Shown: piece by piece, positions 6,767 to 16,507 of the stretch
Layout: every line of letters begins with the position of its first letter
How positions within the stretch are numbered: position 1 is the first letter of the stretch
Assembly (NCBI GenBank): GCA_964495385.1
Contig: CAZBVO010000002.1
Span: 1-64,000 of the forward strand
Direction of reading: 5' to 3'
Origin: CAG-1138 sp964495385
Lineage (GTDB): Bacteria > Bacillota > Clostridia > Christensenellales > CAG-917
DNA length: 64,000 nucleotides
Notes under the pieces: generated by a model
The model's database searches: none
What the model was told of the DNA's origin: nothing
Seen by the model: only the letters and a program-made list of their open reading frames with translations
Program-made: the position numbers and the translations under genes

Positions 6767-7786
6767 ATGCAAGATGCTATCGCAAAAATCAAAAACGAGT
6801 GTATAGCCCTGACAGCCGCCGCTACTTCAACCAAAGATATCGCCGACGTTAAGGTGAAATACTTCGGTAAAAGCGGCGAATTCAGTTTGGCCATGCGTCT
6901 CTTGAAAGACGTCCCTAAAGAAGAAAAACCGGCTTTCGGGAAAATGCTTAACGACATGCGTGTCGAAGCAGAGGCTTTTTTGACCAAAAAAGAAGCCGAC
7001 CTTAAAGCTGCCGAAAAGGCCGCAAGGCTTAAAGAGGAGCGCATCGACGTTACCTTGCCGGCAACGGAGGCGAAACTCGGTTCGTTGCATCCGCTTACGC
7101 AGGTTAAAAACGAAATTCTCGACACCTTCATCAGCCTCGGATTCGAGGTTTTGGAAGGCCCTGAAATCGAAACCGACGAATTTTGTTTCCAAATGCTCAA
7201 CATTCCTAAGGATCACCCGGCACGCGATATGCAGGACACTTTTTACGTTAACGACAATTTCGTTTTGCGTACGCACACTTCGCCTATGCAGGCGCGCACC
7301 ATGCTCAAAAAGAAACCGCCTCTCAGGCTGGTTATACCGGGCAAGGTGTTTAGAAGCGACGACGACAGCACTCACAGCCCGATGTTCCACCAGATCGAGG
7401 GCCTTGTCGTAGACAAACGGGTTTCGCTTTGCGACCTTAAAGGCGCATTGGAAGAATTTGCAAAATCCATTTTTACGCCGGACACCAAAGTTCGTTTCCG
7501 TCCGAGTTACTTCCCGTTTACCGAACCGAGCGTCGAAGTTGACGTAAGCTGCGCAATATGCGGCGGCAAAGGTTGCAGGGTTTGCAAACACACCGGTTGG
7601 ATTGAAATTTTGGGCGCAGGCATCGTGAATCCGCAGGTTCTCATAAACTGCGGCATCGATCCGACCAAATACAGCGGATTCGCATTCGGCATCGGCATCG
7701 AGCGTGTTACGATGATAAAATACGGCATCCCGGACATCAGGCTTTTGTTTGAAAACGACAGCCGCTTCTTGAATTTGTATAAATAG
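6767..7786 (+). CDS. pheS: Phenylalanine-tRNA ligase alpha subunit
   Basis: A 339-residue catalytic subunit that charges tRNA-Phe as an alpha2beta2 tetramer with PheT. It has an N-terminal coiled-coil tRNA-binding arm (about 1-90) and a class II aminoacyl-tRNA synthetase core. Motif 2 lies around V-F-R-S-D-D-D-S-T-H-S-P-M-F-H-Q-I-E-G-L, and motif 3 is G-I-G-I-E-R-V-T-M. A four-cysteine patch, C-A-I-C-G-G-K-G-C-R-V-C, precedes W-I-E-I-L-G-A-G, as in other Bacillota. AAGGAGA lies 7 nt before the ATG. Controlled by the Phe T-box directly upstream. Confidence 0.97.
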   Translation: MQDAIAKIKNECIALTAAATSTKDIADVKVKYFGKSGEFSLAMRLLKDVPKEEKPAFGKMLNDMRVEAEAFLTKKEADLKAAEKAARLKEERIDVTLPATEAKLGSLHPLTQVKNEILDTFISLGFEVLEGPEIETDEFCFQMLNIPKDHPARDMQDTFYVNDNFVLRTHTSPMQARTMLKKKPPLRLVIPGKVFRSDDDSTHSPMFHQIEGLVVDKRVSLCDLKGALEEFAKSIFTPDTKVRFRPSYFPFTEPSVEVDVSCAICGGKGCRVCKHTGWIEILGAGIVNPQVLINCGIDPTKYSGFAFGIGIERVTMIKYGIPDIRLLFENDSRFLNLYK

Positions 7787-7798
7787 GAGGAAACTGAA

Positions 7799-10225
7799 GT
7801 GAAAGCACCTATAAGTTGGCTTAAAGATTTTGTCGACATCGACGTTACGCCTGAAGCTTTGGCGGCAAAACTGGTTTCCGCAGGCTTCGAAGTTGAAGAG
7901 ATTATTTACAACGGCAAGGATATTTCCAACGTAGTGGTCGGTATGGTCACCTCGTGCGAAGCAATACCCGACACTCACTTGCATCTTTGCAGGGTAAATT
8001 GCGGCAAATACGGTGTGTTCCAAATTTGCTGCGGCGCCGACAACGTTTGCGTGGGCAAAAAATTCCCGACCGCACTTGTCGGAGCAACCGTTTATCAAAC
8101 GGCAAAAGATCACGTTACCATAGAAGGCGTGATGACCATAAAAGAAGGGAAACTGCGCGGATACGACAGCTACGGCATGCTTTGCTCGGGCGCAGAACTT
8201 GGCGTAACCGAGGATATGTATCCCGGCGCAAGCTACAACGGACTTCTCGGATTGCCTGACAATGCTCGCCCGGGCGACGACGTCAAACCTATCGTCGGCC
8301 TCGACGAAGCGGTTCTCGACGTGTCTGTAACTGCAAACAGGCCTGACTGCAACAGCATCATCGGCATCGCTCGAGAAGTGGCCGCAGTTACCGGTAAGAC
8401 TTTTAAACCCGTTCACCTCAGCTACCGTGCCGAACCTGACCGCATTTCAAATTATTTGCAGGTCAGCGTCAAGGATAAGAAACTTTGCCCGCGTTACGTC
8501 GCAAAAATGGTCAAGAACGTAAAAGTCGGCCCGAGTCCTGCCATCATTCAAAAGAGGTTGCGCCTTGTGGGGCATAAACCGATAAACAACATCGTTGACA
8601 TAACCAACTACGTTCTCACCGAAATCGGTCAGCCGATGCACGCATTCGATTACGACCTTATCGACGGAGCGCAGCTTATCGTGCGCCGTGCCGCAAACGG
8701 CGAGGAATTTGAGGACCTTTACGGCGGAAAACACAACCTTTCCGACGATATGTTGGTTATCGCCGACACCGCAAAGCCTTTGGCTTTGGCAGGCGTTATG
8801 GGCGGCCTCAACAGCGGCATTTCCGAAAAAACCGACAAAATCGTTTTCGAATCCGCCAAATTTAAACGTGACAACGTGCGCAGAACCGCACGCAAAACCG
8901 GGCTTCGTTCCGACAGTTCGGCACGCTTTGAAAAAGGTATCGATTACATTTCGCAGGAATTGGGCATAAACCGTGCTTTGACTCTTATCGATTCGCTTAA
9001 AATCGGCACCATCATTTCCGGCACCGTCGACAGCTACGCTCAGCCTGTGGTTTCCAGAGAAATCAAGGTCAAAACCAAGGACGTAAACGAAATTTTGGGC
9101 ATCAAAGTTCCGTACAAACGCATGGTTCAGCTGCTTGACAGCATCGGTATAATTTCAAAGGTAAAAGGCAAACAGCTTGTTTGTCAGGTTCCTCCTCACA
9201 GAGAGGACGTGCAAAACGCCAACGATATCGCCGAAGAAGTCATCAGGCTTTACGGTTACAACAAAATCAAATCGACGATGTTCAAAAAGGCTCAGCAGAC
9301 GAAGGGCGGCCGCACCGAATATCAGCTCGGCGTGGACAAATTGAAGGAAACGTTAAGAGGCCTCGGCGCAAACGAAACGTTGACTTACAGCTTCATAAGC
9401 CCTAAGGATTACGACGCAATGGGCATCGAACCGAGCTTTGTCGACACAGGCGTGGTTAAAATCGTTAACCCGTTGGGCGAGGACGTTTCGCTTATGCGAA
9501 CCACGATGCTTCCGAGCATGCTCAAAGTTGTGGCCACAAACCTCTCCAAAGGCAACAAAGAAGGCTTGTTCTTCGAGGTTGCAAGAGTGTTTGTTCCTAA
9601 GTCGCTTCCGCTCACCGAATTGCCGACCGAGCCTGAAAAACTTGCCGTTATCGCTTACGGCGATATGGATTTTTACAAATTAAAGGGCGTTTTGGAGGCA
9701 GTTTTGTCCAGCTACGGCATCAATGACGCCGAGTATAAGGCCGAAATCAAGTCGTACATGCATCCGGGAAGGTCGGCAGCAGTGTCGTTCCGCAAGGGCA
9801 AAGTGTTTGGCGAACTGGGCGAAATTCATCCTGACACCGCCGAGGCTTACGGCATCGAGGAAAGAGTTTACTACATCGAACTCGACGTAAAACAACTGCT
9901 CGACAATGCGGTTAAAATCAGAAAATTCGTGCCGGCACCTAAGTATCCTGCATCCACTCGCGACCTCGCTTTCGTGGTTAAGGACACCGTTACCGCGGCC
10001 GAACTTATTAAAGCAATCCGCAAATGCACCGCCGACGAACTTTTAGAGAGCGTTGAAGTGTTTGACGTTTATAAAGGCGCGGGCATTAAGTCGGGATATA
10101 TGAGCATTGCTTTCAACCTTTCGTTCAGAAGTGCGACGGGTACGTTGAAAGACGACGTCGTAAACGGACAAATCGAAAGGATTTTGAGAAGTCTGAAGCG
10201 CAAATTCCGTGCAAGATTGCGCTAA
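7799..10225 (+). CDS. pheT: Phenylalanine-tRNA ligase beta subunit
   Basis: An 808-residue partner of PheS. Domains in order: an EMAP/OB-type tRNA-binding domain (about 40-150), B3/B4 editing domain (about 210-385), B5 domain (about 400-475), a catalytically silent synthetase-like core and a C-terminal anticodon-binding FDX-ACB domain ending in I-E-R-I-L-R-S-L-K. It starts with GTG at 7799, placed by AGGAGG 9 nt upstream and the canonical M-K-A-P-I-S-W-L-K-D-F-V-D-I-D beginning. Only 12 nt separate it from pheS, so both share the T-box. Full length, no anomalies. Confidence 0.97.
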   Translation: MKAPISWLKDFVDIDVTPEALAAKLVSAGFEVEEIIYNGKDISNVVVGMVTSCEAIPDTHLHLCRVNCGKYGVFQICCGADNVCVGKKFPTALVGATVYQTAKDHVTIEGVMTIKEGKLRGYDSYGMLCSGAELGVTEDMYPGASYNGLLGLPDNARPGDDVKPIVGLDEAVLDVSVTANRPDCNSIIGIAREVAAVTGKTFKPVHLSYRAEPDRISNYLQVSVKDKKLCPRYVAKMVKNVKVGPSPAIIQKRLRLVGHKPINNIVDITNYVLTEIGQPMHAFDYDLIDGAQLIVRRAANGEEFEDLYGGKHNLSDDMLVIADTAKPLALAGVMGGLNSGISEKTDKIVFESAKFKRDNVRRTARKTGLRSDSSARFEKGIDYISQELGINRALTLIDSLKIGTIISGTVDSYAQPVVSREIKVKTKDVNEILGIKVPYKRMVQLLDSIGIISKVKGKQLVCQVPPHREDVQNANDIAEEVIRLYGYNKIKSTMFKKAQQTKGGRTEYQLGVDKLKETLRGLGANETLTYSFISPKDYDAMGIEPSFVDTGVVKIVNPLGEDVSLMRTTMLPSMLKVVATNLSKGNKEGLFFEVARVFVPKSLPLTELPTEPEKLAVIAYGDMDFYKLKGVLEAVLSSYGINDAEYKAEIKSYMHPGRSAAVSFRKGKVFGELGEIHPDTAEAYGIEERVYYIELDVKQLLDNAVKIRKFVPAPKYPASTRDLAFVVKDTVTAAELIKAIRKCTADELLESVEVFDVYKGAGIKSGYMSIAFNLSFRSATGTLKDDVVNGQIERILRSLKRKFRARLR

Positions 10226-10234
10226 AAGGTTAAA

Positions 10235-12511
10235 ATGAAATATTCAAAACCCGAAATTTTGGCTCCTGCGGGAGATTTAAACGCATTGAAAAGCGCCGTT
10301 TTTAACGGCGCCGATGCCGTTTATTTGGGACTTGAAGATTTCAATGCCAGAAAAAAGGCAACCAATTTTTGCTCGGACAACCTTAAAGAGATTGTCGATT
10401 TTTGTCATTTTTACGGCGTAAAAGTTTTTGTTACGTTAAACACCAACGTGCGTCAGTCCGAGCTTTCGGACGTCGAAAAAACGGTTGGGGCAATAGATTT
10501 TGCAAGGGCGGACGCTGTGATTGCAACCGATCTTGCCGTCGTTTCGACAATAAAAAGCATCGCGCCCCAAATTCCCGTGCATTTTTCGACTCAGGCAGGG
10601 GTTTGCAACTTGGAAGCGGCACGTTTTGCCGAAAAGATCGGTTGCGACCGTGTGGTCCTGTCTCGGGAAACGTGCATTGACGACATAAAAGCAATCAAAC
10701 GAAACACAAACCTCGAAATCGAATATTTCGTGCAAGGGGCGTTATGTGTGGCATTCAGCGGCAAATGTCTGCTTTCTTCGATGATAAACGGCGGAAGCGG
10801 AAACAGAGGGCGTTGCTTGCAACCTTGCAGACTTAAATACCAATGCGAGGGAAAGGAAGCTTGCTATTTAAGCACAAAGGATTTGTGCATGCTTCCGAAA
10901 CTTAAACAGCTTTTCGAGGCGGGCGTGGACAGCTTTAAAATCGAAGGCAGGTTGCGCAGTCCCGAATACGTTGCCGCCGCGACTAAGGTTTACCGTGAGG
11001 CAGTCGACGGCAATTTTAAATATTCTGCCGACAGCATAAATCGCCTTAAAATCGCTTTCAACCGCGGCGATTATTCCACCGGCTATTTGGACGGCAACGG
11101 CGACATAATTTCGTCGGGAGTTCAAAGCAATGTCGGTTTAACGGTAGGAAAGGTGATTTCCGCAACCGCAAAAACCGCAACCGTCAGGACAAGTTTTCCT
11201 CTTACGGGCGGAGAAGGTTGCAAAATAGTGTTTGCCGACAGCGAACTTTACGGCGGCACCGTGCGAATTATAAATAAGCACGGCAACGATTACGTCATCG
11301 AGGCTGTCGGCGCCAAAAGCGGAGCGAATTTCAACATAACAAAAACCGTCGAAAAGTCGGCCTTTTCGGCTCCGCAAAAAAAAGTTTCGATGATTTTGGC
11401 CTTAACAGACGATTCTAAACTTAAACTTGTGGCACAGTGCGAAGGCGAATCTGTTTTTGACGTTACCGAACAAACGGTTGAACGGGCAGTATCGTCGCCG
11501 ATGCCTACCGAGCAAATTTATTCCTCGCTGTCTAAAACGGGCGACAGCGGATTTGTGGTTACGGACGTTGATTCGACAAAAGCAGAAGGGCTGTTTATCC
11601 CGAAATCCATGCTCAACGGGCTTAGGCGCAACGTTCTTGAAAAACTCAAACAAAAAATTTCGGACGGTTTTAAGGGCACTTACGGAGTCGTAAACAACTG
11701 TAATTACCCTAAAACTATTCCAAATAACGCCGAAATTCAGAATAATTTGATTGCGGTTTGCGTTGACGGCGCCATTAAGCTTTCAAAAACGGTTATGTCT
11801 CAAGATATTGTGATTTATTCGCCGTCCGTCTTTTCGGTTGCCGCCGCAAATGTATTTTTAGAGTCGGCAAGGAAACTCGGGGATGCAAAAGTTTTCCTCA
11901 GGTTGCCGCCTCAGGCCGACGGACAGGACGTAAAACTTTTGGACGGCATTTTGACCGAGTGCCGTTTTGACGGAGTCATGGCCGAAAATTATTTTGCGAT
12001 AACGTTGGCCGAAAAACACGGTTTGGAGGTTTTTTCGGGCGGACTTTTGAACGTTTACAATTCTCGCGCCGCAACCGTTTTGCCGCAAGGCTATCTTATG
12101 CCGAGCATCGAACTTAACGCAAACGAAATTTTGAAAACTTTCGGCAGCGGAGTGTTTGTTTACGCTTACGGCAAGATGCCGCTTATGAATTTTAAACATT
12201 GTCCCGTAAAAGCCGTTTACGGCGGCGATTGCTCGAAATGCAAATACAAGGGGCCGATTTCTTACACCGACAGAAAGGGCTATTCCTTCGAGGTGGTTCG
12301 CCGAAAGGTGGCAAACTGCCAATTCGATTTGCTTAACGCCGTCAAGTGCGACGTCGGAAACAAGCTTAAATCGTTGCCTTTCAATTTGTATTTGGACGTT
12401 ACGTCGGAAAGCGCCGACAACGTCGATACGATTGTTGAAGCTTTTGCTTCAAAGAAACCGTGCGGAACCGACAACGTAACTTACGGACACCTTTTCAGAG
12501 GAGCTTTATAA
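10235..12511 (+). CDS. U32 family peptidase / RlhA-like protein
   Basis: A 758-residue protein beginning P-E-I-L-A-P-A-G-D-L-N-A-L-K-S-A-V, with the U32 signature F-V-Q-G-A-L-C-V-A-F-S-G-K-C-x-L-S-S near residues 165-182. The following G-N-R-G-R-C-L-Q-P-C-R belongs to the four-cysteine set now linked to tRNA/rRNA hydroxylation in the TrhP/RlhA branch, rather than to proteolysis. A C-terminal extension of about 350 residues resembles the DUF3656-type collagenase-associated region, as in long RlhA homologues. It follows pheT by 9 nt. The final TAA shares its last base with the mutS2 ATG. Whether it is an RNA hydroxylase or a peptidase is not settled by sequence alone. Confidence 0.85.
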   Translation: MKYSKPEILAPAGDLNALKSAVFNGADAVYLGLEDFNARKKATNFCSDNLKEIVDFCHFYGVKVFVTLNTNVRQSELSDVEKTVGAIDFARADAVIATDLAVVSTIKSIAPQIPVHFSTQAGVCNLEAARFAEKIGCDRVVLSRETCIDDIKAIKRNTNLEIEYFVQGALCVAFSGKCLLSSMINGGSGNRGRCLQPCRLKYQCEGKEACYLSTKDLCMLPKLKQLFEAGVDSFKIEGRLRSPEYVAAATKVYREAVDGNFKYSADSINRLKIAFNRGDYSTGYLDGNGDIISSGVQSNVGLTVGKVISATAKTATVRTSFPLTGGEGCKIVFADSELYGGTVRIINKHGNDYVIEAVGAKSGANFNITKTVEKSAFSAPQKKVSMILALTDDSKLKLVAQCEGESVFDVTEQTVERAVSSPMPTEQIYSSLSKTGDSGFVVTDVDSTKAEGLFIPKSMLNGLRRNVLEKLKQKISDGFKGTYGVVNNCNYPKTIPNNAEIQNNLIAVCVDGAIKLSKTVMSQDIVIYSPSVFSVAAANVFLESARKLGDAKVFLRLPPQADGQDVKLLDGILTECRFDGVMAENYFAITLAEKHGLEVFSGGLLNVYNSRAATVLPQGYLMPSIELNANEILKTFGSGVFVYAYGKMPLMNFKHCPVKAVYGGDCSKCKYKGPISYTDRKGYSFEVVRRKVANCQFDLLNAVKCDVGNKLKSLPFNLYLDVTSESADNVDTIVEAFASKKPCGTDNVTYGHLFRGAL

Positions 12512-14871
12512 TGCTTGACAGAACTTTAAGAAGTTTGGAATACGACAAAATTTTGGAGATGCTTTCCACGCATTGCGTGTCCTCGTGTTCCCGTGCCGTG
12601 GCAAGGGGACTGAGGCCTACGTCCGACGTTGAGGAAGTCGAACTGTTGTTGGAACAAACCGCCGAGGCGGACAAGGTTCTTTACGATTTTTCCGTCGATC
12701 CGAATTTTGCAATCGACGACGTTTCGGCGGCTCTTGACCGTGCCGAAGTGTTTTCGACGTTGACCATGGGCGAAATTCTTAAAATCGCTCGAGTACTGAA
12801 AGTGGCGAGAGAGGTGAGGGCAAGCATCGAAAAAGTGCAGGACGTCCCGGCTCTTTACGACGTAACCTGTCGCATTTTCGTCAACAAGGCTTTTGAGGAC
12901 GACGTGCAGCGTGCGATTTTGTCCGAAACTGAAATGAACGACAACGCTTCACCCGAACTTCGTTCGATACGCGCCAAAATCCGCAAAATCAACGACAATA
13001 TTCGCTCGAAGCTTAACGAATTTGTAACTTCGCCGACTTACAGCCGCCTTTTGCAGGACAACATCATAACCGTCAGAGGCGACCGCTACGTTATCCCCGT
13101 CCGCGCCGAGTGCAGAGGCAGTGTTTCGGGCATCGTGCACGACCAGTCCGCTTCCGGTCAAACCGTTTACGTCGAACCGCAACAGGTTGTCGAAATGAAC
13201 AACGAACTTAAAACTCAGCTCATGGCCGAGCAGGCCGAAATCGAAAAGATTTTGAGAGAGTTTACCTTCCGAGTCAATTCCGACATTCAAGGTTTGCGCG
13301 CCAATTTTGAAATAATCACCGGGCTCGACGTGGTTTTTGCGAAAGCAAAATTTTCGCGAAGCTTCAAAGCAGTGCGGCCGTCGGTCAACAATAAAGGATA
13401 TTTGTCGGTCAAAAAGGGAAGACATCCCTTAATTTCAAAGGAAAAGGTCAGGCCGATAACCGTTTATTTAGGCAAAGATTTTGACATATTGCTTGTTACC
13501 GGCCCGAACACCGGCGGCAAAACCGTAACTTTAAAACTGACGGGGCTGTTTGTGTTGATGGCCATGACGGGCATGTTTTTGCCTGCCGAAGAGGCCGATA
13601 TCCCTATGTTTGACAACATCTTTTGCGACATCGGCGACGAACAGAGCATCGAGCAGAATTTGTCGACCTTTTCGGGACATATGAAAAACATCACCGACAT
13701 TATCGGAAACGTTACGCCGAGCAGTTTGCTTTTGTTGGACGAACTCGGCGCGGGGACCGATCCGTCGGAAGGTGCCGTGCTTGCCGTTGCCATCACCCGT
13801 TATATCAAAGACAAGGGAGCAAAGGCAGTCATAACCAGCCACTACAACGAACTTAAGGAATTTTCTTTCACCACCGACCGTGTCGAAAACGCATCGATGG
13901 ATTTTGATCCGAAAACCTTCAGTCCTACCTACAATTTGACTATAGGCGTCGCAGGTGCTTCGAACGCGCTTTATATTGCCGCAAAACTCGGGCTTCCGGA
14001 AAGCATTTTGCAGGATGCAAGAAGTATGCTCAGTGACGACACTAAGGAATTCAATCACATTCTTTTGTCCGCCGAACGCCAGCGCAGGCGTGCCGAAGAA
14101 CTTACCGAAAAGGCAAAAGAAAGCAGAAATCAGGCCGAAATCGAGCTGAAATCGGCCATAAACGAACGCAATCAGCTTAAATTGCAGGCTGAAAAACTTA
14201 ACGAAAGTTTGCGTAAAGAAACCAAAAAACTCATTGATTCGAGCGTCGAGGAGGCAGAAGACATTATCTCCGAGATGAAGCGACTTTTGAAAAACGCCGA
14301 CGAGAAGGCATTGTTCGAGGCGCGAAAACTTAAGAAAAAACTCGAGACGATTTCGGCCGACTACGTCGACGAAACGCCTTTTGAAAACGATTTTAAGGTT
14401 GGCGAGCAAATTACAACCGATGACGAAATCAAGCCGGGCGACGTTGTTTTTTACAAGAAAATCAGCTCGAACTGCATTGTTCAGTCCGTCGGCAAAAAAG
14501 ATTTGACGGTAAAAGTCGGAAATATGAGCATGAAGGTCAAAGCTTCCGATTGCAACAAAGTCAGCGTGTTTAAGCCGACCGAAGTTTCAAAACCGAAAGG
14601 TGCGGCGAGGGAACTTAGGACTCAAAGTTTCAAAAACGAAATAAACCTTTTGGGCAAAAACGTGGACGAAGCGGTTTATATGGTTGACGAATTTTTGGAT
14701 GCCGCAAAGTCGGCCGGTGTCGACGAGGTGCGCATAATTCACGGCAAAGGCACCGGAGTTTTGCGAGCAGGCATTCAAAAACACCTTAAAGGTCATCCGC
14801 TTGTGTCGGAATTCAGGCTGGGGCTTTACGGCGAGGGCGAAAGCGGCGTAACAATTTGTAAATTGAAATGA
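12511..14871 (+). CDS. mutS2: Endonuclease MutS2
   Basis: A 786-residue MutS-family ATPase without the mismatch-recognition domain. The Walker A G-P-N-T-G-G-K-T lies near residue 330 and is followed by the signature D-I-G-D-E-Q-S-I-E-Q-N-L-S-T-F-S and Walker B L-L-L-D-E-L-G-A-G-T-D. A long coiled coil (about 515-620) leads to a C-terminal Smr nuclease domain with L-L-G and H-G-K-G-T-G. MutS2 suppresses recombination or, in Bacillus, splits collided ribosomes. The ATG at 12511 is chosen over an upstream in-frame start because AGAGGAG lies 7 nt before it and the length then fits the family. Confidence 0.95.
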   Translation: MLDRTLRSLEYDKILEMLSTHCVSSCSRAVARGLRPTSDVEEVELLLEQTAEADKVLYDFSVDPNFAIDDVSAALDRAEVFSTLTMGEILKIARVLKVAREVRASIEKVQDVPALYDVTCRIFVNKAFEDDVQRAILSETEMNDNASPELRSIRAKIRKINDNIRSKLNEFVTSPTYSRLLQDNIITVRGDRYVIPVRAECRGSVSGIVHDQSASGQTVYVEPQQVVEMNNELKTQLMAEQAEIEKILREFTFRVNSDIQGLRANFEIITGLDVVFAKAKFSRSFKAVRPSVNNKGYLSVKKGRHPLISKEKVRPITVYLGKDFDILLVTGPNTGGKTVTLKLTGLFVLMAMTGMFLPAEEADIPMFDNIFCDIGDEQSIEQNLSTFSGHMKNITDIIGNVTPSSLLLLDELGAGTDPSEGAVLAVAITRYIKDKGAKAVITSHYNELKEFSFTTDRVENASMDFDPKTFSPTYNLTIGVAGASNALYIAAKLGLPESILQDARSMLSDDTKEFNHILLSAERQRRRAEELTEKAKESRNQAEIELKSAINERNQLKLQAEKLNESLRKETKKLIDSSVEEAEDIISEMKRLLKNADEKALFEARKLKKKLETISADYVDETPFENDFKVGEQITTDDEIKPGDVVFYKKISSNCIVQSVGKKDLTVKVGNMSMKVKASDCNKVSVFKPTEVSKPKGAARELRTQSFKNEINLLGKNVDEAVYMVDEFLDAAKSAGVDEVRIIHGKGTGVLRAGIQKHLKGHPLVSEFRLGLYGEGESGVTICKLK

Positions 14872-15371
14872 AAAACGAAATTTACTACAAAATTTATTCC
14901 GACGCCGTCGCACCCGATACGGTGGCAAAAAATTCAAGGCTAAACAACGTTTCGTTGGCCTTAAAAATTTTGGCAGCCTTGACGTTTGTGCTGTCGTTTG
15001 TCGTTAGCTTGTGGCTGCTTGTCCCGACCTTGTTGCTACTAACGGGCGGAGTTTTGCTGAGGCAAATTTATCTGTCGGGCGTGGCAAGTTTCGTTTACAC
15101 GGTCTCTAACGACGGGCTGTACGTCGGGAAAATATCCGTTCTCGGGGACGAAAAAACGCTTGCAAAGCTGTCTTTTTCGGACGTGATTGCTTTTTCCGAT
15201 TCCGCCGAAAAATCGGAAATTATTTCGGATTTTGTTGTGAATGCAACCGATAAAACCGAATTTTCGACAATATTTTACGTTTTTGAACAAAAAAACGTTG
15301 CACTTAAATTTTCGCCGGACGATTATATGACGGCTTTAATAAAAAAACAAATGAAATTATTTAAGGAGTGA
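14868..15371 (+). CDS. Uncharacterised two-helix membrane protein
   Basis: A 167-residue protein I do not recognise. It has a polar N-terminus, two adjacent hydrophobic segments (about 30-50 and 52-70) and a soluble beta-rich C-terminal half. The start overlaps the mutS2 stop (ATGA) and its stop overlaps the ribosome site of the cysteine desulfurase, so it is embedded in the operon and surely translated with it. The layout of two helices plus a small cytoplasmic domain resembles bacterial PH-domain-like membrane proteins, but no diagnostic motif is visible. No function is proposed. Confidence 0.7.
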   Translation: MKNEIYYKIYSDAVAPDTVAKNSRLNNVSLALKILAALTFVLSFVVSLWLLVPTLLLLTGGVLLRQIYLSGVASFVYTVSNDGLYVGKISVLGDEKTLAKLSFSDVIAFSDSAEKSEIISDFVVNATDKTEFSTIFYVFEQKNVALKFSPDDYMTALIKKQMKLFKE

Positions 15372-15373
15372 AA

Positions 15374-16504
15374 ATGATTTATCTTGACAATGCGGCCACT
15401 ACGGCCATGTATCCCGAATGCTTGGACAGTTTCAGAAAATACGGAGTTGAAAAGTTTTTTAACCCGTCTGCGATGTATGCGCCGTCGGTTGAAATGGCAC
15501 GTTTGATGCGTGAGGCAAAAAACGTGATTTTGTCTGCATTGCATGCTTCGGACGGTACGCTTGTGTTTACCGCTTCGGGTTCCGAGGCCGACAATATGGC
15601 GTTGTTTGGTTCGAAAAAACCCAAAGGCTCGAAAGTCGTGGTTTCTGCCGGGGAGCATAGCGCGGTTGTAAACTCTGCGGCCGAACTTGCGGCAAGGGGA
15701 TTTGAAGTTTTGTACGCGCCGCTCGACTCTGACGGAACGGTAAATATTGCCGAACTCGAGAAACTTCTTACCGAGGACGTAAGCTTGGTTTCCGTAATGC
15801 ACGTCAACAACGAAACCGGTGCCGTCAACGACATTAAAGCAATCGGCAAATTGGTTCGCAAGCTTTCGCCGAATGCAATATTCCATTCTGACGGCGTGCA
15901 AGGCTTTTTGAACGTTGAGACCAATTTGAAAGATTTGGACGTCGACCTTTACAGTCTTTCGGCGCACAAAGTTCACGGTCCGAAAGGCATCGGCGCACTT
16001 TATTTGAAAAAAGGAATAAGGGTAAACCCTGTGATTTTCGGCGGAGGTCAGGAATACGGCATGCGCTCGGCCACCGAAAACGTTTCGGCAATCGACGCAT
16101 TTAGGGTTGCCGTCGAAATCGGTCGAAAAGGCTTTGCGGAAGGCTCCAAACACAAAAAGGAAGTTTTGAAGCATCTGCGCACGGAAATTGCAAAAATGGA
16201 AGACGTCATTTTGATTTCTCCTGAAATAAGTCCGCACGTTTTGACCGTAACTTTCAAAGACGTTCGCGGCGAAGTTTTGATGCACGCTTTGGAAAAACAC
16301 GGCATCATGGTGGGCATCGGAAGCGCTTGCAGCGCAAAGAAAGGCGTTTCGAGATTCAAGGATTTGCTCGGTTTGGACAAAGGCTACGACGAGGGCATTT
16401 TGCGTATCAGCGTGACCGAAACCACAACTATGGACGAAGCCGACGCTCTTATCGAGGCACTCAAGGAAGAAGTCCCGACGCTCAGAAAATTTAAAAGGAT
16501 TTAA
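15374..16504 (+). CDS. Cysteine desulfurase, IscS/NifS family
   Basis: A 376-residue PLP enzyme that takes sulfur from cysteine as a persulfide. Landmarks: the N-terminal I-Y-L-D-N-A-A-T-T, Schiff-base lysine K199 in S-A-H-K-V-H-G-P-K-G, and persulfide cysteine C319 in G-I-G-S-A-C-S-A-K-K-G. ATG 15374 is preferred to a GTG at 15368, since AAGGAG sits 5 nt before the ATG. Its stop is 3 nt from thiI, a pairing common in Clostridia. It therefore most likely feeds sulfur to ThiI for tRNA 4-thiouridine, in the manner of NifZ of Bacillus. No scaffold gene (iscU) is adjacent. Confidence 0.93.
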   Translation: MIYLDNAATTAMYPECLDSFRKYGVEKFFNPSAMYAPSVEMARLMREAKNVILSALHASDGTLVFTASGSEADNMALFGSKKPKGSKVVVSAGEHSAVVNSAAELAARGFEVLYAPLDSDGTVNIAELEKLLTEDVSLVSVMHVNNETGAVNDIKAIGKLVRKLSPNAIFHSDGVQGFLNVETNLKDLDVDLYSLSAHKVHGPKGIGALYLKKGIRVNPVIFGGGQEYGMRSATENVSAIDAFRVAVEIGRKGFAEGSKHKKEVLKHLRTEIAKMEDVILISPEISPHVLTVTFKDVRGEVLMHALEKHGIMVGIGSACSAKKGVSRFKDLLGLDKGYDEGILRISVTETTTMDEADALIEALKEEVPTLRKFKRI

Positions 16505-16507
16505 AAC

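Noticed and set aside
6827..8416. A 529-codon antisense ORF opposite pheS-pheT
   Set aside because: It is a shadow of the codon pattern of two certain genes. Its composition (Cys, His, Phe, Arg rich) is typical of antisense readings in this genome.
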